A stretch of DNA of 64,000 nucleotides from Streptomyces sp. B21-083 (GCF_036898825.1 NZ_JARUND010000002.1:248001-312000); one strand, 5' to 3'. Shown: positions 1-9,290, counted from the stretch's first letter. Numbers and translations: made by a program. The notes: generated by a model from the sequence alone, not told the origin.

Positions 1-68
1 ACCGTGGAGCCCGTCTCCGTCTCCAGGACGAGTTCGGGCGCGGTCGGCGCGACCGAGCGGTCCACCAT
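1..68 (-). CDS. Start of a gene cut by the window edge, possibly an FHA-domain protein
   Basis: An ATG at 68 opens a frame running off the left edge; 22 codons are visible. The residues (MVDRSVAPTAPELVLETETG) resemble the first beta-strand of FHA-domain proteins of actinobacteria, but this is too short for a firm assignment. No clear ribosome site precedes the ATG. A TAGAAT hexamer lies 9 bases upstream, as in a -10 box for a leaderless transcript. The palindrome CGTATATACG is at 92-101. Codon use is GC3-rich, which supports real coding. Confidence 0.35.
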   Translation of the reverse strand, partial: MVDRSVAPTAPELVLETETGST

Positions 69-137
69 GCCCAAAATTCTAGCGATTCGTCCGTATATAC
101 GCCTGGCCAGCATGGCGCGGTACGGGGGTCCGCCCGG

Positions 138-548
138 TCAGGCGACCGGCACGACCAGTGCCGGGTTGGTCCGCTGCATGCGCAGTGCGTCGACGGACTC
201 GGCGAGCAGTTCGTACTCGGTGGTCTCGTCGTACGTGGCGATCCGTACGAGCCTGCCGGCCGCCAACTCGTCGGCGACCAGCTCCTGTTGGTACGGGTCC
301 ATCGCCCAGGCGCGCATCAGGCCGGGCACGTCGGGCACGGTGGCGGCGACCGGGATGAGCGAGTTCGGGGGGAAGTACGGTTCGTCGGGCTGCGGATCGA
401 GCCGTTCGGCGATCCAGTTCGCCCGGTCCCGTAACCACCACAGCGCGAGCGCCAGAGTCGGCGCGCGGTAGGTGCCCAGCGGTACGCCGATACGCCGGCC
501 CGCGCAGACGCCGTACGCCGTGACATGACAAAGAAACTCGTCGTGCAC
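138..548 (-). CDS. Conserved hypothetical protein, 136 aa
   Basis: I do not recognise a characterised family. The frame starts at GTG 548, preceded by a purine-rich ribosome site (GGGGGAAAG) about 5 bases upstream. The product is a soluble, mixed alpha/beta protein with no signal peptide or membrane segment. A tryptophan-rich stretch (WWLRDRANW) lies around residues 37-45 and the C-terminal third is acidic. It reads toward the possible FHA gene but the 69-base gap and the separate promoter-like sequence before that gene do not force an operon. Codon bias is typical of the window, so I consider the gene real but of unknown function. Confidence 0.6.
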   Translation of the reverse strand: MHDEFLCHVTAYGVCAGRRIGVPLGTYRAPTLALALWWLRDRANWIAERLDPQPDEPYFPPNSLIPVAATVPDVPGLMRAWAMDPYQQELVADELAAGRLVRIATYDETTEYELLAESVDALRMQRTNPALVVPVA

Positions 549-879
549 GATCTTTCCCCCGATCGCCTGCTGGCCCTGCCTCGCTTTCCCTGCGGCTCAC
601 TCGCTGCGCCGCGTTGGTGCTGGTCACTCGATGGTCCACTTGGTGCAGTGTTCTACCAGTTGAGTATCTTCACTATTGACACTCTGTCACCACGCCTTTC
701 CAGCCAGTTTCCAGGCATTCTCCTGGCATATTCCTGGCAGGTATGGACCGGAATCCGACGGGACGGCCTCTTCTCCCGCCGACAGATCCCCGAAGATTCC
801 GGAAGATCATGGGATTCGCGATGAGTTTTCCGCTTCCCGGTTGTCTCTTCAGTGAAGACCACTGGAAATGGAGGGCCCC
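549..879. other. Intergenic region between divergent genes
   Basis: No convincing gene is present in these 331 bases. The region is less GC-rich than its surroundings and holds an operator-like inverted repeat TGACA-CTC-TGTCA at 677-689. Several CCTGGCA/TTCCTGG repeats occur at 708-741. It probably contains the promoters for both flanking genes. Confidence 0.5.
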
Positions 880-1176
880 ATGGCCACCAGCGAAGAAGTC
901 GACAAGCTCGACGAGGAATTCACAGCCGTACTGCGCAAAAGCCCGGCACCAGGGGGCTGGACCTACCTGGTCTGGCCGGAATCCGTCACGTACTTCGGTA
1001 CCCGCGGCCTGGTCAAGGTCAGCGGGACGATCGACGGACACCCTTTCCGCAGCTCGTTCATGGCACTGGGCGACGGCACCCACAAACTCCCCGTGAAGTC
1101 CGAGATCCGGAAAGCCATCGGAAAGGAAGAGGGTGCCACCGTGACAGTACGGCTGGCCGAGCGGTTCCGTTCATAA
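880..1176 (+). CDS. DUF1905 domain protein, 98 aa
   Basis: A short protein matching the DUF1905 family in overall pattern: a beta-rich fold with a conserved Gly-Thr-Arg-Gly turn, a [11 protein letters not shown] segment and a C-terminal stretch [18 protein letters not shown]. The biochemical role of the family is not established; it is often found alone or fused to YdeI/OmpD-associated domains. I chose ATG 880 because GGAGG ends 5 bases before it; the in-frame ATG at 868 has no ribosome site and overlaps that site. No signal peptide is visible. It is monocistronic and convergent with the reductase that follows. Confidence 0.75.
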   Translation: MATSEEVDKLDEEFTAVLRKSPAPGGWTYLVWPESVTYFGTRGLVKVSGTIDGHPFRSSFMALGDGTHKLPVKSEIRKAIGKEEGATVTVRLAERFRS

Positions 1177-1203
1177 CGGAACACGGGAAGACCCGAACAG
1201 AGA

Positions 1204-2196
1204 TCAGGCCTTGATGACCGCGTCGATCCGGGCCAGTTCGTCGTCGGAGAACTCCAGGTTGCCGATGGCCGCGACGCTGTCCTCAAGCTGCTTCGGGCTG
1301 CTCGCGCCCACCAGCGCGGAGGTGACCCGGCCGCCACGCAGGACCCAGGCCAGAGCCAGCTGGGCCAGGCTCTGGCCGCGCGACTTGGCGATGCCGTCGA
1401 GGGTACGCAGCTGCTGTACGAGGTCCTCGGTGATCTTGTCGGAGTTCAGGAAGGGGCTGTCGCTGGCCGCCCGCGAGTCCGCCGGGATGCCGTTGAGGTA
1501 GCGGCCGGTGAGCACGCCCTGCTCCAGCGGCGAGAAGACGATGGAGCCGACCTGGAGCTCGTCCAGCGCGTCCAGCAGGCCCTCGTCCTCCGGACGGCGG
1601 TCCAGCATCGAGTAACGCGGCTGGTGGATCAGGAGCGGGGTGCCCAGCTCGGCGAGGATGCGGGCGGCCTCCCGGGTCTGCTCCGCGGAGTAGTTGGAGA
1701 CGCCGACGTAGAGCGCCTTGCCCTGCTGAACCGCCGTGTGCAGGGCGCCCATCGTCTCCTCCAGCGGAGTCTCCGGGTCGGGGCGGTGCGAGTAGAAGAT
1801 GTCGACGTGGTCCAGGCCCATGCGGGTCAGGCTCTGGTCGAGGGAGGAGAGCAGGTACTTGCGCGAACCCCACTCGCCGTACGGGCCCGGCCACATGAGG
1901 TAGCCCGCCTTGGTCGAGATCACGAGCTCGTCGCGGTACGGGGCGAAGTCGGCCTTGAGGGCCTCGCCGAGCGCGGACTCGGCGGCGCCGGGCGGCGGGC
2001 CGTAGTTGTTGGCCAGGTCGAAGTGGGTGACGCCGAGGTCGAAGGCGCGGCGCAGGATGGCCCGCTGGGTGTCGACCGGGCGGTCGGGGCCGAAGTTGTG
2101 CCACAGGCCGAGCGACAGCGCGGGGAGCTTCAGGCCGCTGCGTCCGGTGCGCCGGTAGGGCATGTCCGCGTAACGGTCGGTGTGTGCGGTGTACAA
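1204..2196 (-). CDS. Aldo/keto reductase, YghZ/glyceraldehyde-3-phosphate reductase type
   Basis: A 330-residue NADPH-dependent aldo/keto reductase. It closely follows E. coli YghZ (an L-glyceraldehyde-3-phosphate and methylglyoxal reductase), with near-identical blocks such as LSLGLWHNFG, THFDLANNYGPPPG and STKAGYxMWPGPYG. The catalytic tetrad is complete: Asp60, Tyr65, Lys96, His137. The C-terminal cofactor segment contains the SALVGASSPKQLEDSV motif. I place the start at TTG 2196: CTGGAG lies 5 bases upstream and the resulting N-terminus aligns with YghZ. An ATG at 2163 would remove the aligned first strand. It is divergent from a LysR gene that is a natural candidate regulator. Likely roles are aldehyde detoxification or triose metabolism, by homology only. 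Confidence 0.88.
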   Translation of the reverse strand: MYTAHTDRYADMPYRRTGRSGLKLPALSLGLWHNFGPDRPVDTQRAILRRAFDLGVTHFDLANNYGPPPGAAESALGEALKADFAPYRDELVISTKAGYLMWPGPYGEWGSRKYLLSSLDQSLTRMGLDHVDIFYSHRPDPETPLEETMGALHTAVQQGKALYVGVSNYSAEQTREAARILAELGTPLLIHQPRYSMLDRRPEDEGLLDALDELQVGSIVFSPLEQGVLTGRYLNGIPADSRAASDSPFLNSDKITEDLVQQLRTLDGIAKSRGQSLAQLALAWVLRGGRVTSALVGASSPKQLEDSVAAIGNLEFSDDELARIDAVIKA

Positions 2197-2315
2197 CGCG
2201 ACTCCAGATGGGTTGGCACAGCTGAGGTGATCTTTACTGGTCCCACTCTTCCCCGCGGACGGGCAGTGGTCCAACAGGAGAATCCGATGGTATTCAGCGG
2301 CTAGGCTTCTCAATC
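2197..2315. promoter_or_regulatory. Divergent promoter region between reductase and LysR genes
   Basis: This 119-base gap must hold both promoters and, by the usual LysR arrangement, the regulator's binding site. A TAGGCT hexamer at 2302-2307 sits only 8 bases before the LysR ATG, with no ribosome site between, so the LysR transcript may be leaderless. I could not pick out a unique T-N11-A LysR box. Confidence 0.45.
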
Positions 2316-3215
2316 ATGGAACTACGCCATCTCCAGCACTTCGTCGCGGTCGCGGAGGACCAGCACTTCACCCGGGCCGCCGAGCGGCTGATGGTGTCCC
2401 AGTCGGGCCTGTCGGCCTCGATCCGCGCGCTGGAGCGGGAACTGCAGACCCCGCTGTTCGTGCGTACCACCCGCCGGGTGACGCTCACCCCGGCGGGACG
2501 TGCGCTGCTCGGCGAGGCCGAGCGGATCCTCGCGCAGGTGCGGTCGGCCCACGAGGCGGTGGCCGCGGTGCAGGGGGTGCTTCGAGGGATGCTCGCACTG
2601 GGCTCCGAGCAGTGCATCGCCGGGGTGCATGTGGCGGGGGTCCTCGCCGCGTTCCGGCGGCAGCACCCGGACGTCGAGATCTCGCTGCGGCAGGCGGGCG
2701 CGGGCGCCTTGGCGGAGGAGGTGGCCGCCGGGCGTCTGGACCTGGCCTTCGCGGTCCGTGGGACGCAGGAGGAGACCGACCAGTTGCGTGCCGTACCGCT
2801 GAGCAGCGAGTCGATGACCGTGCTGTGCCATCCGAGTCACCGGCTGGCGGTGGCCGGCGCGGCCGTGACCCCGGAGGACCTGGGCGGTGAGGTGTTCGTC
2901 GACTTCCACGCGGACTGGGGGCCGCGCCGCACCACCGACGCGGTCTTCGCCGAGGCTGGTGTGCGCCGGACGGTCGCCCTGGAGGTCAACGACGTGCACA
3001 GCCTCCTCGACCTCGTGGACGAGAACCTCGGCGTGGCCGTCGTCCCCCGGCACTTCCGGCACAAGCGCGAGTCGCTGACGGCGCTCCCGGTCAAGGGCAC
3101 CGGCGAAACCGTGTACGAGACGGTCGCCCTGTTGCCGCCCTCGCCGGCGACCAGTCCCGCGGCGCGGGCGCTCATGGCCCTGCTGGAGACCGAGCCGGCG
3201 ACCACGGGCGCGTGA
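2316..3215 (+). CDS. LysR-family transcriptional regulator
   Basis: A 299-residue LysR-type regulator of normal length. The N-terminal winged helix-turn-helix is clear (MELRHLQHFVAVAEDQHFTRAAERL, then SQSGLSASIRALERELQTPLF, residues 1-60), followed by a linker helix and a periplasmic-binding-like effector domain (about 90-290). It is divergent from the aldo/keto reductase, the standard arrangement for a LysR regulator and its target. The effector is unknown. The start is fixed by the MELRH opening typical of the family; no ribosome site is visible before it. Confidence 0.92.
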   Translation: MELRHLQHFVAVAEDQHFTRAAERLMVSQSGLSASIRALERELQTPLFVRTTRRVTLTPAGRALLGEAERILAQVRSAHEAVAAVQGVLRGMLALGSEQCIAGVHVAGVLAAFRRQHPDVEISLRQAGAGALAEEVAAGRLDLAFAVRGTQEETDQLRAVPLSSESMTVLCHPSHRLAVAGAAVTPEDLGGEVFVDFHADWGPRRTTDAVFAEAGVRRTVALEVNDVHSLLDLVDENLGVAVVPRHFRHKRESLTALPVKGTGETVYETVALLPPSPATSPAARALMALLETEPATTGA

Positions 3216-3243
3216 CGGACCGGAATGCGGGAGGGTGGACCCC

Positions 3244-3759
3244 ATGCATGCAAAGGACATCCTCATCGACGGGTACAACCGCATCCAGGAAGAGGTCCAC
3301 GCCGCCGTCGAGGGCCTTGGCCCCGACGAGCTCAACCACCGCCCCGGCCCCGACGCCAACTCCGTCGCCTGGCTCGTGTGGCACCTCACCCGGGTCCAGG
3401 ACGACCATGTGGCCGGCGCCTTCGGGCTCGACCAGGTGTGGCTGACCCAGGACTGGGAGAAACGCTTCGGCCTCGGCCTCAAATCCCATGACATCGGCTA
3501 CGGCCACACCTCCGCGCAGGTCGCCGAGGTACGGGTCGACTCCGCCGGACTGCTGACCGGCTACCACGACGCCGTGCACGCCCAGAGCCTGAAAGCCCTG
3601 CGCGCCCTGACCGCCGGGGACCTGGAGCGTGTCGTCGACGAGCGCTGGGATCCGCCGGTCACTCTCGGCGTACGGCTGGTCAGTGTCCTGGCCGACGATC
3701 TTCAGCACGTCGGCCAGGCCGCCTATCTGCGGGGACTGCTTCAGAGCGCCGAGGCGTAG
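3244..3759 (+). CDS. DinB/DUF664 family protein, mycothiol-dependent enzyme fold
   Basis: A 171-residue four-helix DinB-fold protein of the DUF664 branch. In actinobacteria such proteins are often mycothiol S-transferases with a three-His zinc site. Candidate ligands are His44-47 in the [11 protein letters not shown] segment and the His of [12 protein letters not shown] near the C-terminus, matching the family pattern. ATG 3244 follows GGGAGGG by about 8 bases and is preferred over GTG 3235. The 3' end overlaps the convergent adenosine deaminase gene by 19 bases. The substrate cannot be read from the sequence. Confidence 0.8.
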   Translation: MHAKDILIDGYNRIQEEVHAAVEGLGPDELNHRPGPDANSVAWLVWHLTRVQDDHVAGAFGLDQVWLTQDWEKRFGLGLKSHDIGYGHTSAQVAEVRVDSAGLLTGYHDAVHAQSLKALRALTAGDLERVVDERWDPPVTLGVRLVSVLADDLQHVGQAAYLRGLLQSAEA

Positions 3760-4811
3760 CCCGGCAGGACGACATCCTGGATGAGGGCGCCCCGCTCGTC
3801 GAAGGGGATGAACGCGCTCTTGACGGCGTTCACGGTGACCGTGCGCAGGTCCTCGACGGTCCAGCCGGCCTCTTCGACGAGCAAGGACATCTCGCGGGTC
3901 ATCGTCGTACCGGAGACGAGCCGGTTGTCGGTGTTGAGGGTGACGCGGAAGCCCAGGTCGCGCAGGGCGGTGATGGGATGCTCGGCGATCGACGTGGCCG
4001 CGCCCGTCTGGAGGTTGGAGGTCGGGCACATCTCCAGGGCGATCCGGCGGTCGCGCACCCAGCCCGCGAGGTGGCCGAGCTTGCCGTCCACGATGTCGTC
4101 GGTGATACGGACGCCGTGGCCGATGCGCTGGGCGCCGCAGACCTGGAGAGCCTGGTGGATGCTGGGCAGACCGTGGGCCTCGCCGGCGTGGATGGTGAAC
4201 GGCACGCTCTCGCTGCGCAGGTGTTCGAAGGCGGCGAGGTGGTCGGCGGGCGGGAAGCCGTCCTCGGCGCCCGCGATGTCGAAGCCGACGACGCCGGCGT
4301 CCCGGAAGGCGACGGCCAGATCGGCGGCCTCACGGACTCGGTCGAACATGCGCATCCCGCACAGCAGCGTCCCGACCCGCACCGGGGTGCCCGCGGCGGC
4401 GGCCTTCGCCATACCCGCCGCCAGCCCCTCCTGGACGGTCTCGACGACCTCGGGGAGGGTCAGGCCGCCGTTCACGTTCAGTTCGGGCGCGTAGCGCACC
4501 TCGGCGTAGACGACGCCGTCCTCGGCGAGGTCGAGGACGTACTCCTCGGCGGTGCGCAGCAGGCCCTCGCGGGTCTGCATCACGGCGAGGGTGTGCTCGA
4601 AGGTGGCTATGTAGCGCACCAGGTCACCGGAGTTGGCGGCCTCGTAGTACCAGGCGGCCAGCTCGTCCGGGTCGGTGGTGGGCAGGGTGTGGCCGATCTC
4701 GGCGGCGAGCTCGACCAGGGTGGCGGGGCGCAGGCCGCCGTCGAGGTGGTCGTGCAGCACGGCCTTGGGGAGGCGGCGAAGGGTGGCGGTGTCGACGGGG
4801 GACGCGGTCAT
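3741..4811 (-). CDS. add: Adenosine deaminase
   Basis: A 356-residue metal-dependent TIM-barrel deaminase converting adenosine to inosine in purine salvage. The zinc and catalytic residues are all present: His20 and His22 (LHDHLDGG), His208 and Glu211 (HAGEAHG), His232 (GHGVR) and Asp295 (LNTDNRLVS). Length and motif order fit the bacterial adenosine deaminase group rather than aminofutalosine deaminases. A VOC protein lies 45 bases upstream on the same strand and may be co-transcribed. It is cytosolic, with no signal peptide. Confidence 0.93.
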   Translation of the reverse strand: MTASPVDTATLRRLPKAVLHDHLDGGLRPATLVELAAEIGHTLPTTDPDELAAWYYEAANSGDLVRYIATFEHTLAVMQTREGLLRTAEEYVLDLAEDGVVYAEVRYAPELNVNGGLTLPEVVETVQEGLAAGMAKAAAAGTPVRVGTLLCGMRMFDRVREAADLAVAFRDAGVVGFDIAGAEDGFPPADHLAAFEHLRSESVPFTIHAGEAHGLPSIHQALQVCGAQRIGHGVRITDDIVDGKLGHLAGWVRDRRIALEMCPTSNLQTGAATSIAEHPITALRDLGFRVTLNTDNRLVSGTTMTREMSLLVEEAGWTVEDLRTVTVNAVKSAFIPFDERGALIQDVVLPGYASAL

Positions 4812-4856
4812 GTGCGGTGGTTCCTCGGCAGGTACTTGTGCGGTGGGTGGGGTGGG

Positions 4857-5252
4857 TCAGCCGGTGGCGGGCTGGAGGAGGTCCCAGCGGTTGCCGTAGA
4901 GGTCCTGGAAGACGGCCACCGAGCCGTACGGCTCATGGCGCGGCTCCTCCAGGAAGGTCACGCCGGCGGCGCTCATCCGGGCGTGGTCGCGGGCGAAGTC
5001 GTCGGTGTGCAGGAAGAAGCCGACCCGTCCGCCGGTCTGGTCGCCGATCCGGGATCGCTGGTTCTCGTCCTTGGCGCGGGCGAGCACCAGGCCGGTGCCC
5101 GTGCCCGCGGCGCCCGGCTCGACGACGATCCAGCGGGAGCCGTCGGGGCGCGGACTGTCCTCGGCGAGCCGGAAGCCGAGCGCGTCGGTGTAGAAGCGGA
5201 TCGCCTCGTCGTAGTCGCCGACGACGAGGGTGATCAGGGCGATGCGTCTCAT
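4857..5252 (-). CDS. VOC (glyoxalase/bleomycin resistance) family protein
   Basis: A 131-residue vicinal-oxygen-chelate protein with two beta-alpha-beta-beta-beta modules. The N-terminal strand (RIALITLVVGDYDEAIRFY) and C-terminal strand (SVAVFQDLYGNRWDLLQ) are typical. ATG 5252 follows GAGGAGAG and gives the standard family length; a longer frame upstream lacks family similarity. Members range from glyoxalases to dioxygenases and resistance proteins, so the substrate is unknown. It precedes add on the same strand. Confidence 0.85.
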   Translation of the reverse strand: MRRIALITLVVGDYDEAIRFYTDALGFRLAEDSPRPDGSRWIVVEPGAAGTGTGLVLARAKDENQRSRIGDQTGGRVGFFLHTDDFARDHARMSAAGVTFLEEPRHEPYGSVAVFQDLYGNRWDLLQPATG

Positions 5253-5431
5253 GGGCTCTCCTCGGCCTCTCGGGGTGGTGGTGCGGTGGGCTGTTCGGCC
5301 GACGCCGGTCGACGTGCGGTTGACGGGTGAGGTTATACGTAACACCCCTGGTGTGTCATCTCCGTGCCCTCGGGTGTGATCCCCCTTCGCGGTCCGGGGA
5401 ACGATCGCGGGGGCGAGATCGTCGAGCAGGT

Positions 5432-6316
5432 GTGAACCGTGACCATGCCGTCGCAAGGGCCGGCTCCCCCGCGCTGGGGAGCCTGGTCGCTTTCGTGCTG
5501 CTGGCCTTGCTCGCCGTCACGATCACGATGCGGGGCGGCGGCACCCTCCTCGGCGACCGAGAGCTGCTGGACTGGTCGCTCGCCCACCGCCCGGACGTGG
5601 CGGTCACCCTCGCCCGACTGTTGACCCACACCGGCACGGGCTTCGTTCCGTACGCCCTGGTCGCCCTCGCCGGTTACCTGCTCGGCCGGACCCCACGGCA
5701 GCGGATCCAGGCGGCCGCCGCCTGTCTCGCCTGTCTGGTCGCCGCCCAGGCGGTGCGGTTCTCGCTGATGGCACTGCTGTCCCGTCCCCGGCCCGCGACG
5801 GCGCACTGGGTGACGGACGCCGGGCACTGGTCGTTCCCCTCGGGTCACACGACCACCTCGGCCGTCACTGCCGGGCTGCTCGTCCTGGCCGTGTGGACAC
5901 GGGCGCCGCGCGGCCGGCGCGTGATCGCCGCCGCGGTCGGCTGCTGGGGCCTGCTGATCGGGCTGACCAGGGTCTATCTGGGCGTCCACTGGTTCTCGGA
6001 CGTCGTCGGCGGCTGGCTGTTCGCCGTGTGGTGGCTGGGCCTGACGGCGTACGGGGTGACGCGCTTCGCCCCGGACGCGTGGGAGGAAGCGCTTCTGAGC
6101 GGCGAGGGAACAGCGCGGGCGAGAGTGTCGCCGCCCGACGCAGCGGGGCCGGGATCAGAGTCCGAACTCATACGTGGCAAGGTGGGGATCGCGCCGGAGT
6201 CCGACTGCGGCGCACCCCCACCGAGCGCTGCCCTTCCAGGAGTTGAGTGCCATGTCCGAGCTGCCGAAGCCGACCGGATCGCCCTCCCATCAGAACGTGA
6301 CGTTTCCCAGCGCTGA
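5432..6316 (+). CDS. PAP2-family phosphatase, integral membrane
   Basis: A 294-residue membrane protein with about six hydrophobic segments. The phosphatidic acid phosphatase type 2 signature runs in order: R-x7-RPRP (around residues 110-122), FPSGHTTTS, and TRVYLGVHWFSDVVGG with the catalytic His. Such enzymes dephosphorylate lipid phosphates such as undecaprenyl pyrophosphate or phosphatidate at the membrane. I favour GTG 5432 because it directly precedes the first membrane helix; its ribosome site is weak. The C-terminal roughly 70 residues are hydrophilic and low complexity. The 3' end overlaps the next gene by 65 bases in a different frame. Confidence 0.8.
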   Translation: MNRDHAVARAGSPALGSLVAFVLLALLAVTITMRGGGTLLGDRELLDWSLAHRPDVAVTLARLLTHTGTGFVPYALVALAGYLLGRTPRQRIQAAAACLACLVAAQAVRFSLMALLSRPRPATAHWVTDAGHWSFPSGHTTTSAVTAGLLVLAVWTRAPRGRRVIAAAVGCWGLLIGLTRVYLGVHWFSDVVGGWLFAVWWLGLTAYGVTRFAPDAWEEALLSGEGTARARVSPPDAAGPGSESELIRGKVGIAPESDCGAPPPSAALPGVECHVRAAEADRIALPSERDVSQR

Positions 6317-6959
6317 CACCACCGCGCACGGCTATCTGGCACTGCCTCCGGCCGGGAGCGGGCCCGGCGTCATAGTCATCCAGGAGTGGTGGGGTCTGAC
6401 TGACCACATCGCTGACGTCACCGACCGGCTCGCGCGGGAGGGCTTCGTCGCCCTCGCCCCCGACCTCTACGGCGGCAATGTGGCGCACGAGAGCGAGGAG
6501 GCACTGCGCATGATGCTGGCCCTGCCGGTACCGAAGGGTGTCGAGCTGCTCTCCGGCGCGGTCGACTACCTGCTGGCGCGGCCCGAGGTCACCTCGGAGA
6601 CGGTCGGCTCGGTCGGTTTCTGCATGGGCGGCGGCTTCGTGCTCTACCAGGCCGCCGCCGACCCGCGCGTCAGCGCCGCCGTGCCGTTCTACGGCGTGAT
6701 CCAGGGCGAGCTGCCCGACTTCTCCGGGCTGAAGGCCGAGGTACTGGGCCACTACGGCGAACTCGACGCGAGCATCCCGGTGGAGAGCCTGGAGCCGCTG
6801 CGCGAGGCCATCAAGGAACAGTCCGGCATCACCCCGGACCTGCGCGTGTACCCGGCCGACCACGCCTTCTTCAACGACTCGCGCCCGGTGTACGACGCCG
6901 AGTCGGCGGCCTCGGCGTGGGAGAGCACGGTGCCGTTCCTGAAGGAACAGGTGCGCTGA
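6252..6959 (+). CDS. Dienelactone hydrolase family protein
   Basis: A 235-residue alpha/beta hydrolase of the dienelactone hydrolase family. The triad is Cys124 (GFCMGGG), Asp172 (GELDASIP) and His204 (DHAFFND). In classical pathways these enzymes open 4-carboxymethylenebutenolide in chloroaromatic breakdown, but most genomic members are of unknown substrate. ATG 6252 follows a GGAG about 10 bases upstream and falls inside the end of the PAP2 gene, so the two are probably translationally linked. No secretion signal. Confidence 0.88.
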   Translation: MSELPKPTGSPSHQNVTFPSADTTAHGYLALPPAGSGPGVIVIQEWWGLTDHIADVTDRLAREGFVALAPDLYGGNVAHESEEALRMMLALPVPKGVELLSGAVDYLLARPEVTSETVGSVGFCMGGGFVLYQAAADPRVSAAVPFYGVIQGELPDFSGLKAEVLGHYGELDASIPVESLEPLREAIKEQSGITPDLRVYPADHAFFNDSRPVYDAESAASAWESTVPFLKEQVR

Positions 6960-7001
6960 CCGCCCGGTGAGCTGAAAACGGGTGGGTGACTGACGCGACG
7001 G

Positions 7002-7037
7002 GGGGCGGGCCCGGGGGTGATTCCCCGGGCCCGCCCC
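7002..7037. terminator. Bidirectional GC-rich terminator hairpin
   Basis: A perfect 15-bp inverted repeat (7002-7016 with 7023-7037) and a 6-base loop lie between the convergent hydrolase and secreted-protein genes. There is no U-tract, as is common in streptomycetes. Confidence 0.75.
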
Positions 7038-7145
7038 GACCGTTTGCGGCCACGTACACCGGTTACGGCCGCCGGTTACGGCCGCGTGCGCGGGCTCGAT
7101 GACGTATGTCGATTCCGGTGCCGTACGTCGGTGCCGTCCCGTAGG

Positions 7146-8096
7146 TCAGCCGCTCGCGCCCGCGAGCCACGCCGTGGCGTTGAGGGCGAGGGGGGCGTTG
7201 GTGGCGCCGGTGTCGTTCCAGCCGTCGTAGAGGGTGTTGCCGGACTGGCCGGTGCCGTCGTCGATCGGGGAGCTGTCGCCCCAGAACGCGATCCGGCCGC
7301 TGCCGAAGGTGCTGGTCAGGAAGAAGGCGCCGGTGTTGCCCGAGTAGCCGGAGCGGTAGACCAGGCCCTTCACGGCGGAGTTGTCGGCGGGCTTGAGGGT
7401 GGCCGTCGTACCGCTGGCGATGAGGCTCTTGGTGACCGTGCCGAAAGTGCCGTGCAGAACCGGGTTCGTCGCGGCGCTGATCGCGGCCGGATAGCCGGAG
7501 CTGATGCTCAGGGAGTCGATGGAGAAGCCGAACGGGTCGGTCGAGTCGACACTGTTCTTGGTCATGAGGTCGTTGAGGATCTCGACGGCGTCCTCGCCGT
7601 CGTTGTTCCGGTCGGCGCCCGTGTGGTCGGAGATCATGAAGAGACCGCCGCCGTTCTGGACGAACTTCATGATGGCGGTCTTCTCGGCGGTGGTGAACAG
7701 CGTGTTGGGTTCGGGAAGCACGAGCGTGTCGAACTTCGACAGGTCGGTCGCCGTGGAGCCGCCGTAGGCGAGGGCGGAGCCCGAGGGCAGCGTCTTGAGG
7801 CTGTAGTCGCCGGTCTGCTGGAGGGCGACGCCCCAGGAGGAGAGCGCGCCGGTCCAGTCGCTCTCGCCGGAGGGGGCGGAGTCCTCGGAGAGCGGGTCGG
7901 GCTGGCTCTTGGAGATGATCCAGTCGGCGTTGCCGGCCGTCTCGGCGTGGGCGTTGTCGAACAGGATGCGGTGGGGGGTGGCGGCGGTCGCGGCTGTCGC
8001 GGTGGCGGTGGCCTGGACGGCGACGCCGGTGGCGATCAGGCCGAGCACGGCCAGGGCCGAGGTGATTCTGTGCCGGGACCCGGTGATGGCGTACAT
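7146..8096 (-). CDS. Secreted protein with glutamine-amidotransferase-like (ThuA/DUF4350-like) fold
   Basis: A 316-residue exported protein. A signal peptide spans about residues 1-40 (RHRITSALAVLGLIATGVAVQA, then an Ala/Thr-rich cleavage region). The mature part begins HRILFDNAHAETAGNADW. It contains KFDTLVLPEPNTLFTTAEKTAI and FVQNGGGLFMISDHTGADR, the hallmark of type-1 amidotransferase-like domains in which a GGG turn follows a helix, and ends with GRIAFWGDSSPIDDGTG. These domains often lack the catalytic Cys, as here, and act in binding or hydrolysis of unknown ligands. ATG 8096 has GGAGG 9 bases upstream. Substrate unknown. Confidence 0.7.
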   Translation of the reverse strand: MYAITGSRHRITSALAVLGLIATGVAVQATATATAATAATPHRILFDNAHAETAGNADWIISKSQPDPLSEDSAPSGESDWTGALSSWGVALQQTGDYSLKTLPSGSALAYGGSTATDLSKFDTLVLPEPNTLFTTAEKTAIMKFVQNGGGLFMISDHTGADRNNDGEDAVEILNDLMTKNSVDSTDPFGFSIDSLSISSGYPAAISAATNPVLHGTFGTVTKSLIASGTTATLKPADNSAVKGLVYRSGYSGNTGAFFLTSTFGSGRIAFWGDSSPIDDGTGQSGNTLYDGWNDTGATNAPLALNATAWLAGASG

Positions 8097-8306
8097 CTGG
8101 CATTCCTCCATGGGTGGGGGGAGAGCTGGGGGAAGGCGGTGCGGGTGACGAATCTGCGCGCGTAGACCGGGCGTTGACGACCGCCCGATGCACACAAGGC
8201 AGGACCGTACCGACAAGATCGACGCCACCGGGAGGCCCGGCCAGAGTTTCACGTAAAGCTCTTACACGCCGGTAACCACCGGCCGGAAAAGGCTGTTTGA
8301 CGACTA

Positions 8307-9206
8307 TTACGGGCGATGTGAGACGCCGAGGCGGCCCAACTCGTCGTCCGTCAGCCGTAGTCCGCCCGCCGCCACGTTGTCCACGACGTGATCGGGATTG
8401 CCCGTGCCCGGGATGGCGAGCACATGCGCCCCCTGGTGGAGACTCCAGGCGAGCCGGATCTGGGCGGGGCTCGCGCCGTGTTCGCGGGCGGCGGCGAGCA
8501 CCGTGGCGTCGTGGGTGTCGGTGGCGCCCCTCGCTCCGCCGCCGCCCGCGACGGCGAAGAAGGGTACGAAGGCGATGCCCGACTCCCCGCACAGCCGCAG
8601 GAGTTCGTCGCCCTCGGGGTCGGGACGGTCGAGTGCGTACCGGTTCTGCACGCAGACCACCGGGGCGATCGCCCGCGCCTCGGCGAGGTGTCTCGGCTCG
8701 ATGGCGGAGATGCCGAGGTGACGGATCAGGCCCGCCTCGCGCAGGTCGGCGAGCGCACCGAAGTGCTCGGCGACGGAGTCCTGGTTCATCCGGCGCAGGT
8801 TGACCACGTCGAGGTGGTCGCGGCCGAGCTGGCGGAGGTTCTCCTCGACGTGTCCGCGCAGTTGGTCGGGGCGGGCCGAGGTCGCCCACTCTCCCGAGTA
8901 GTCGCGGTGGGGGCCGACCTTGGTGACGATGACGAGGTCGTCCGCGTACGGCGCCAGGGCGCTGTTGATCAGTTCGTTGGCGGAGCGCAGCGCGGAGAAG
9001 TAGAAGGCGGCGGTGTCGATGTGGTTGACGCCGAGTTCGACGGCCTTCCGCAGCACGGCCAGCGACCGTTCGCGGTCACTGGGCGTGCCGAGGTGGAAAG
9101 CCGCGCTGCCGGTGAGCCGCATGGCTCCGAATCCGAGCCGGTTGACGGTGAGATCGCCGAGTTTCCAGGTGCCCGCGGCGTCCGCGGTGATCGTTTCCGA
9201 GGTCAT
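8307..9206 (-). CDS. Aldo/keto reductase, second type
   Basis: A 299-residue aldo/keto reductase, distinct from the one at 1204-2196. Asp64, Tyr69 (HIDTAAFYF) and Lys96 (IVTKVGP) are present. At the position of the usual catalytic His the sequence is NLRRMN, so His appears replaced by Arg138; this is seen in one AKR subgroup and may alter pH or substrate preference. The C-terminal NADPH site ALAIPGTGNPDHVVDNV is intact. It is upstream of the secreted protein gene on the same strand, with a 210-base gap that makes a separate promoter likely. Confidence 0.85.
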   Translation of the reverse strand: MTSETITADAAGTWKLGDLTVNRLGFGAMRLTGSAAFHLGTPSDRERSLAVLRKAVELGVNHIDTAAFYFSALRSANELINSALAPYADDLVIVTKVGPHRDYSGEWATSARPDQLRGHVEENLRQLGRDHLDVVNLRRMNQDSVAEHFGALADLREAGLIRHLGISAIEPRHLAEARAIAPVVCVQNRYALDRPDPEGDELLRLCGESGIAFVPFFAVAGGGGARGATDTHDATVLAAAREHGASPAQIRLAWSLHQGAHVLAIPGTGNPDHVVDNVAAGGLRLTDDELGRLGVSHRP

Positions 9207-9290
9207 CGGCGGAGTCTCGCACGTGCGGCTGGCACCGGATCGGCGTCGGGGTCGGCCGTCTGGGGTTCTTTGGCGTCCTTTTGGCGTTCT

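Noticed and set aside
3978-5330. A 450-codon plus-strand frame across adenosine deaminase
   Set aside because: Gly/Val-rich antisense shadow with no start context.
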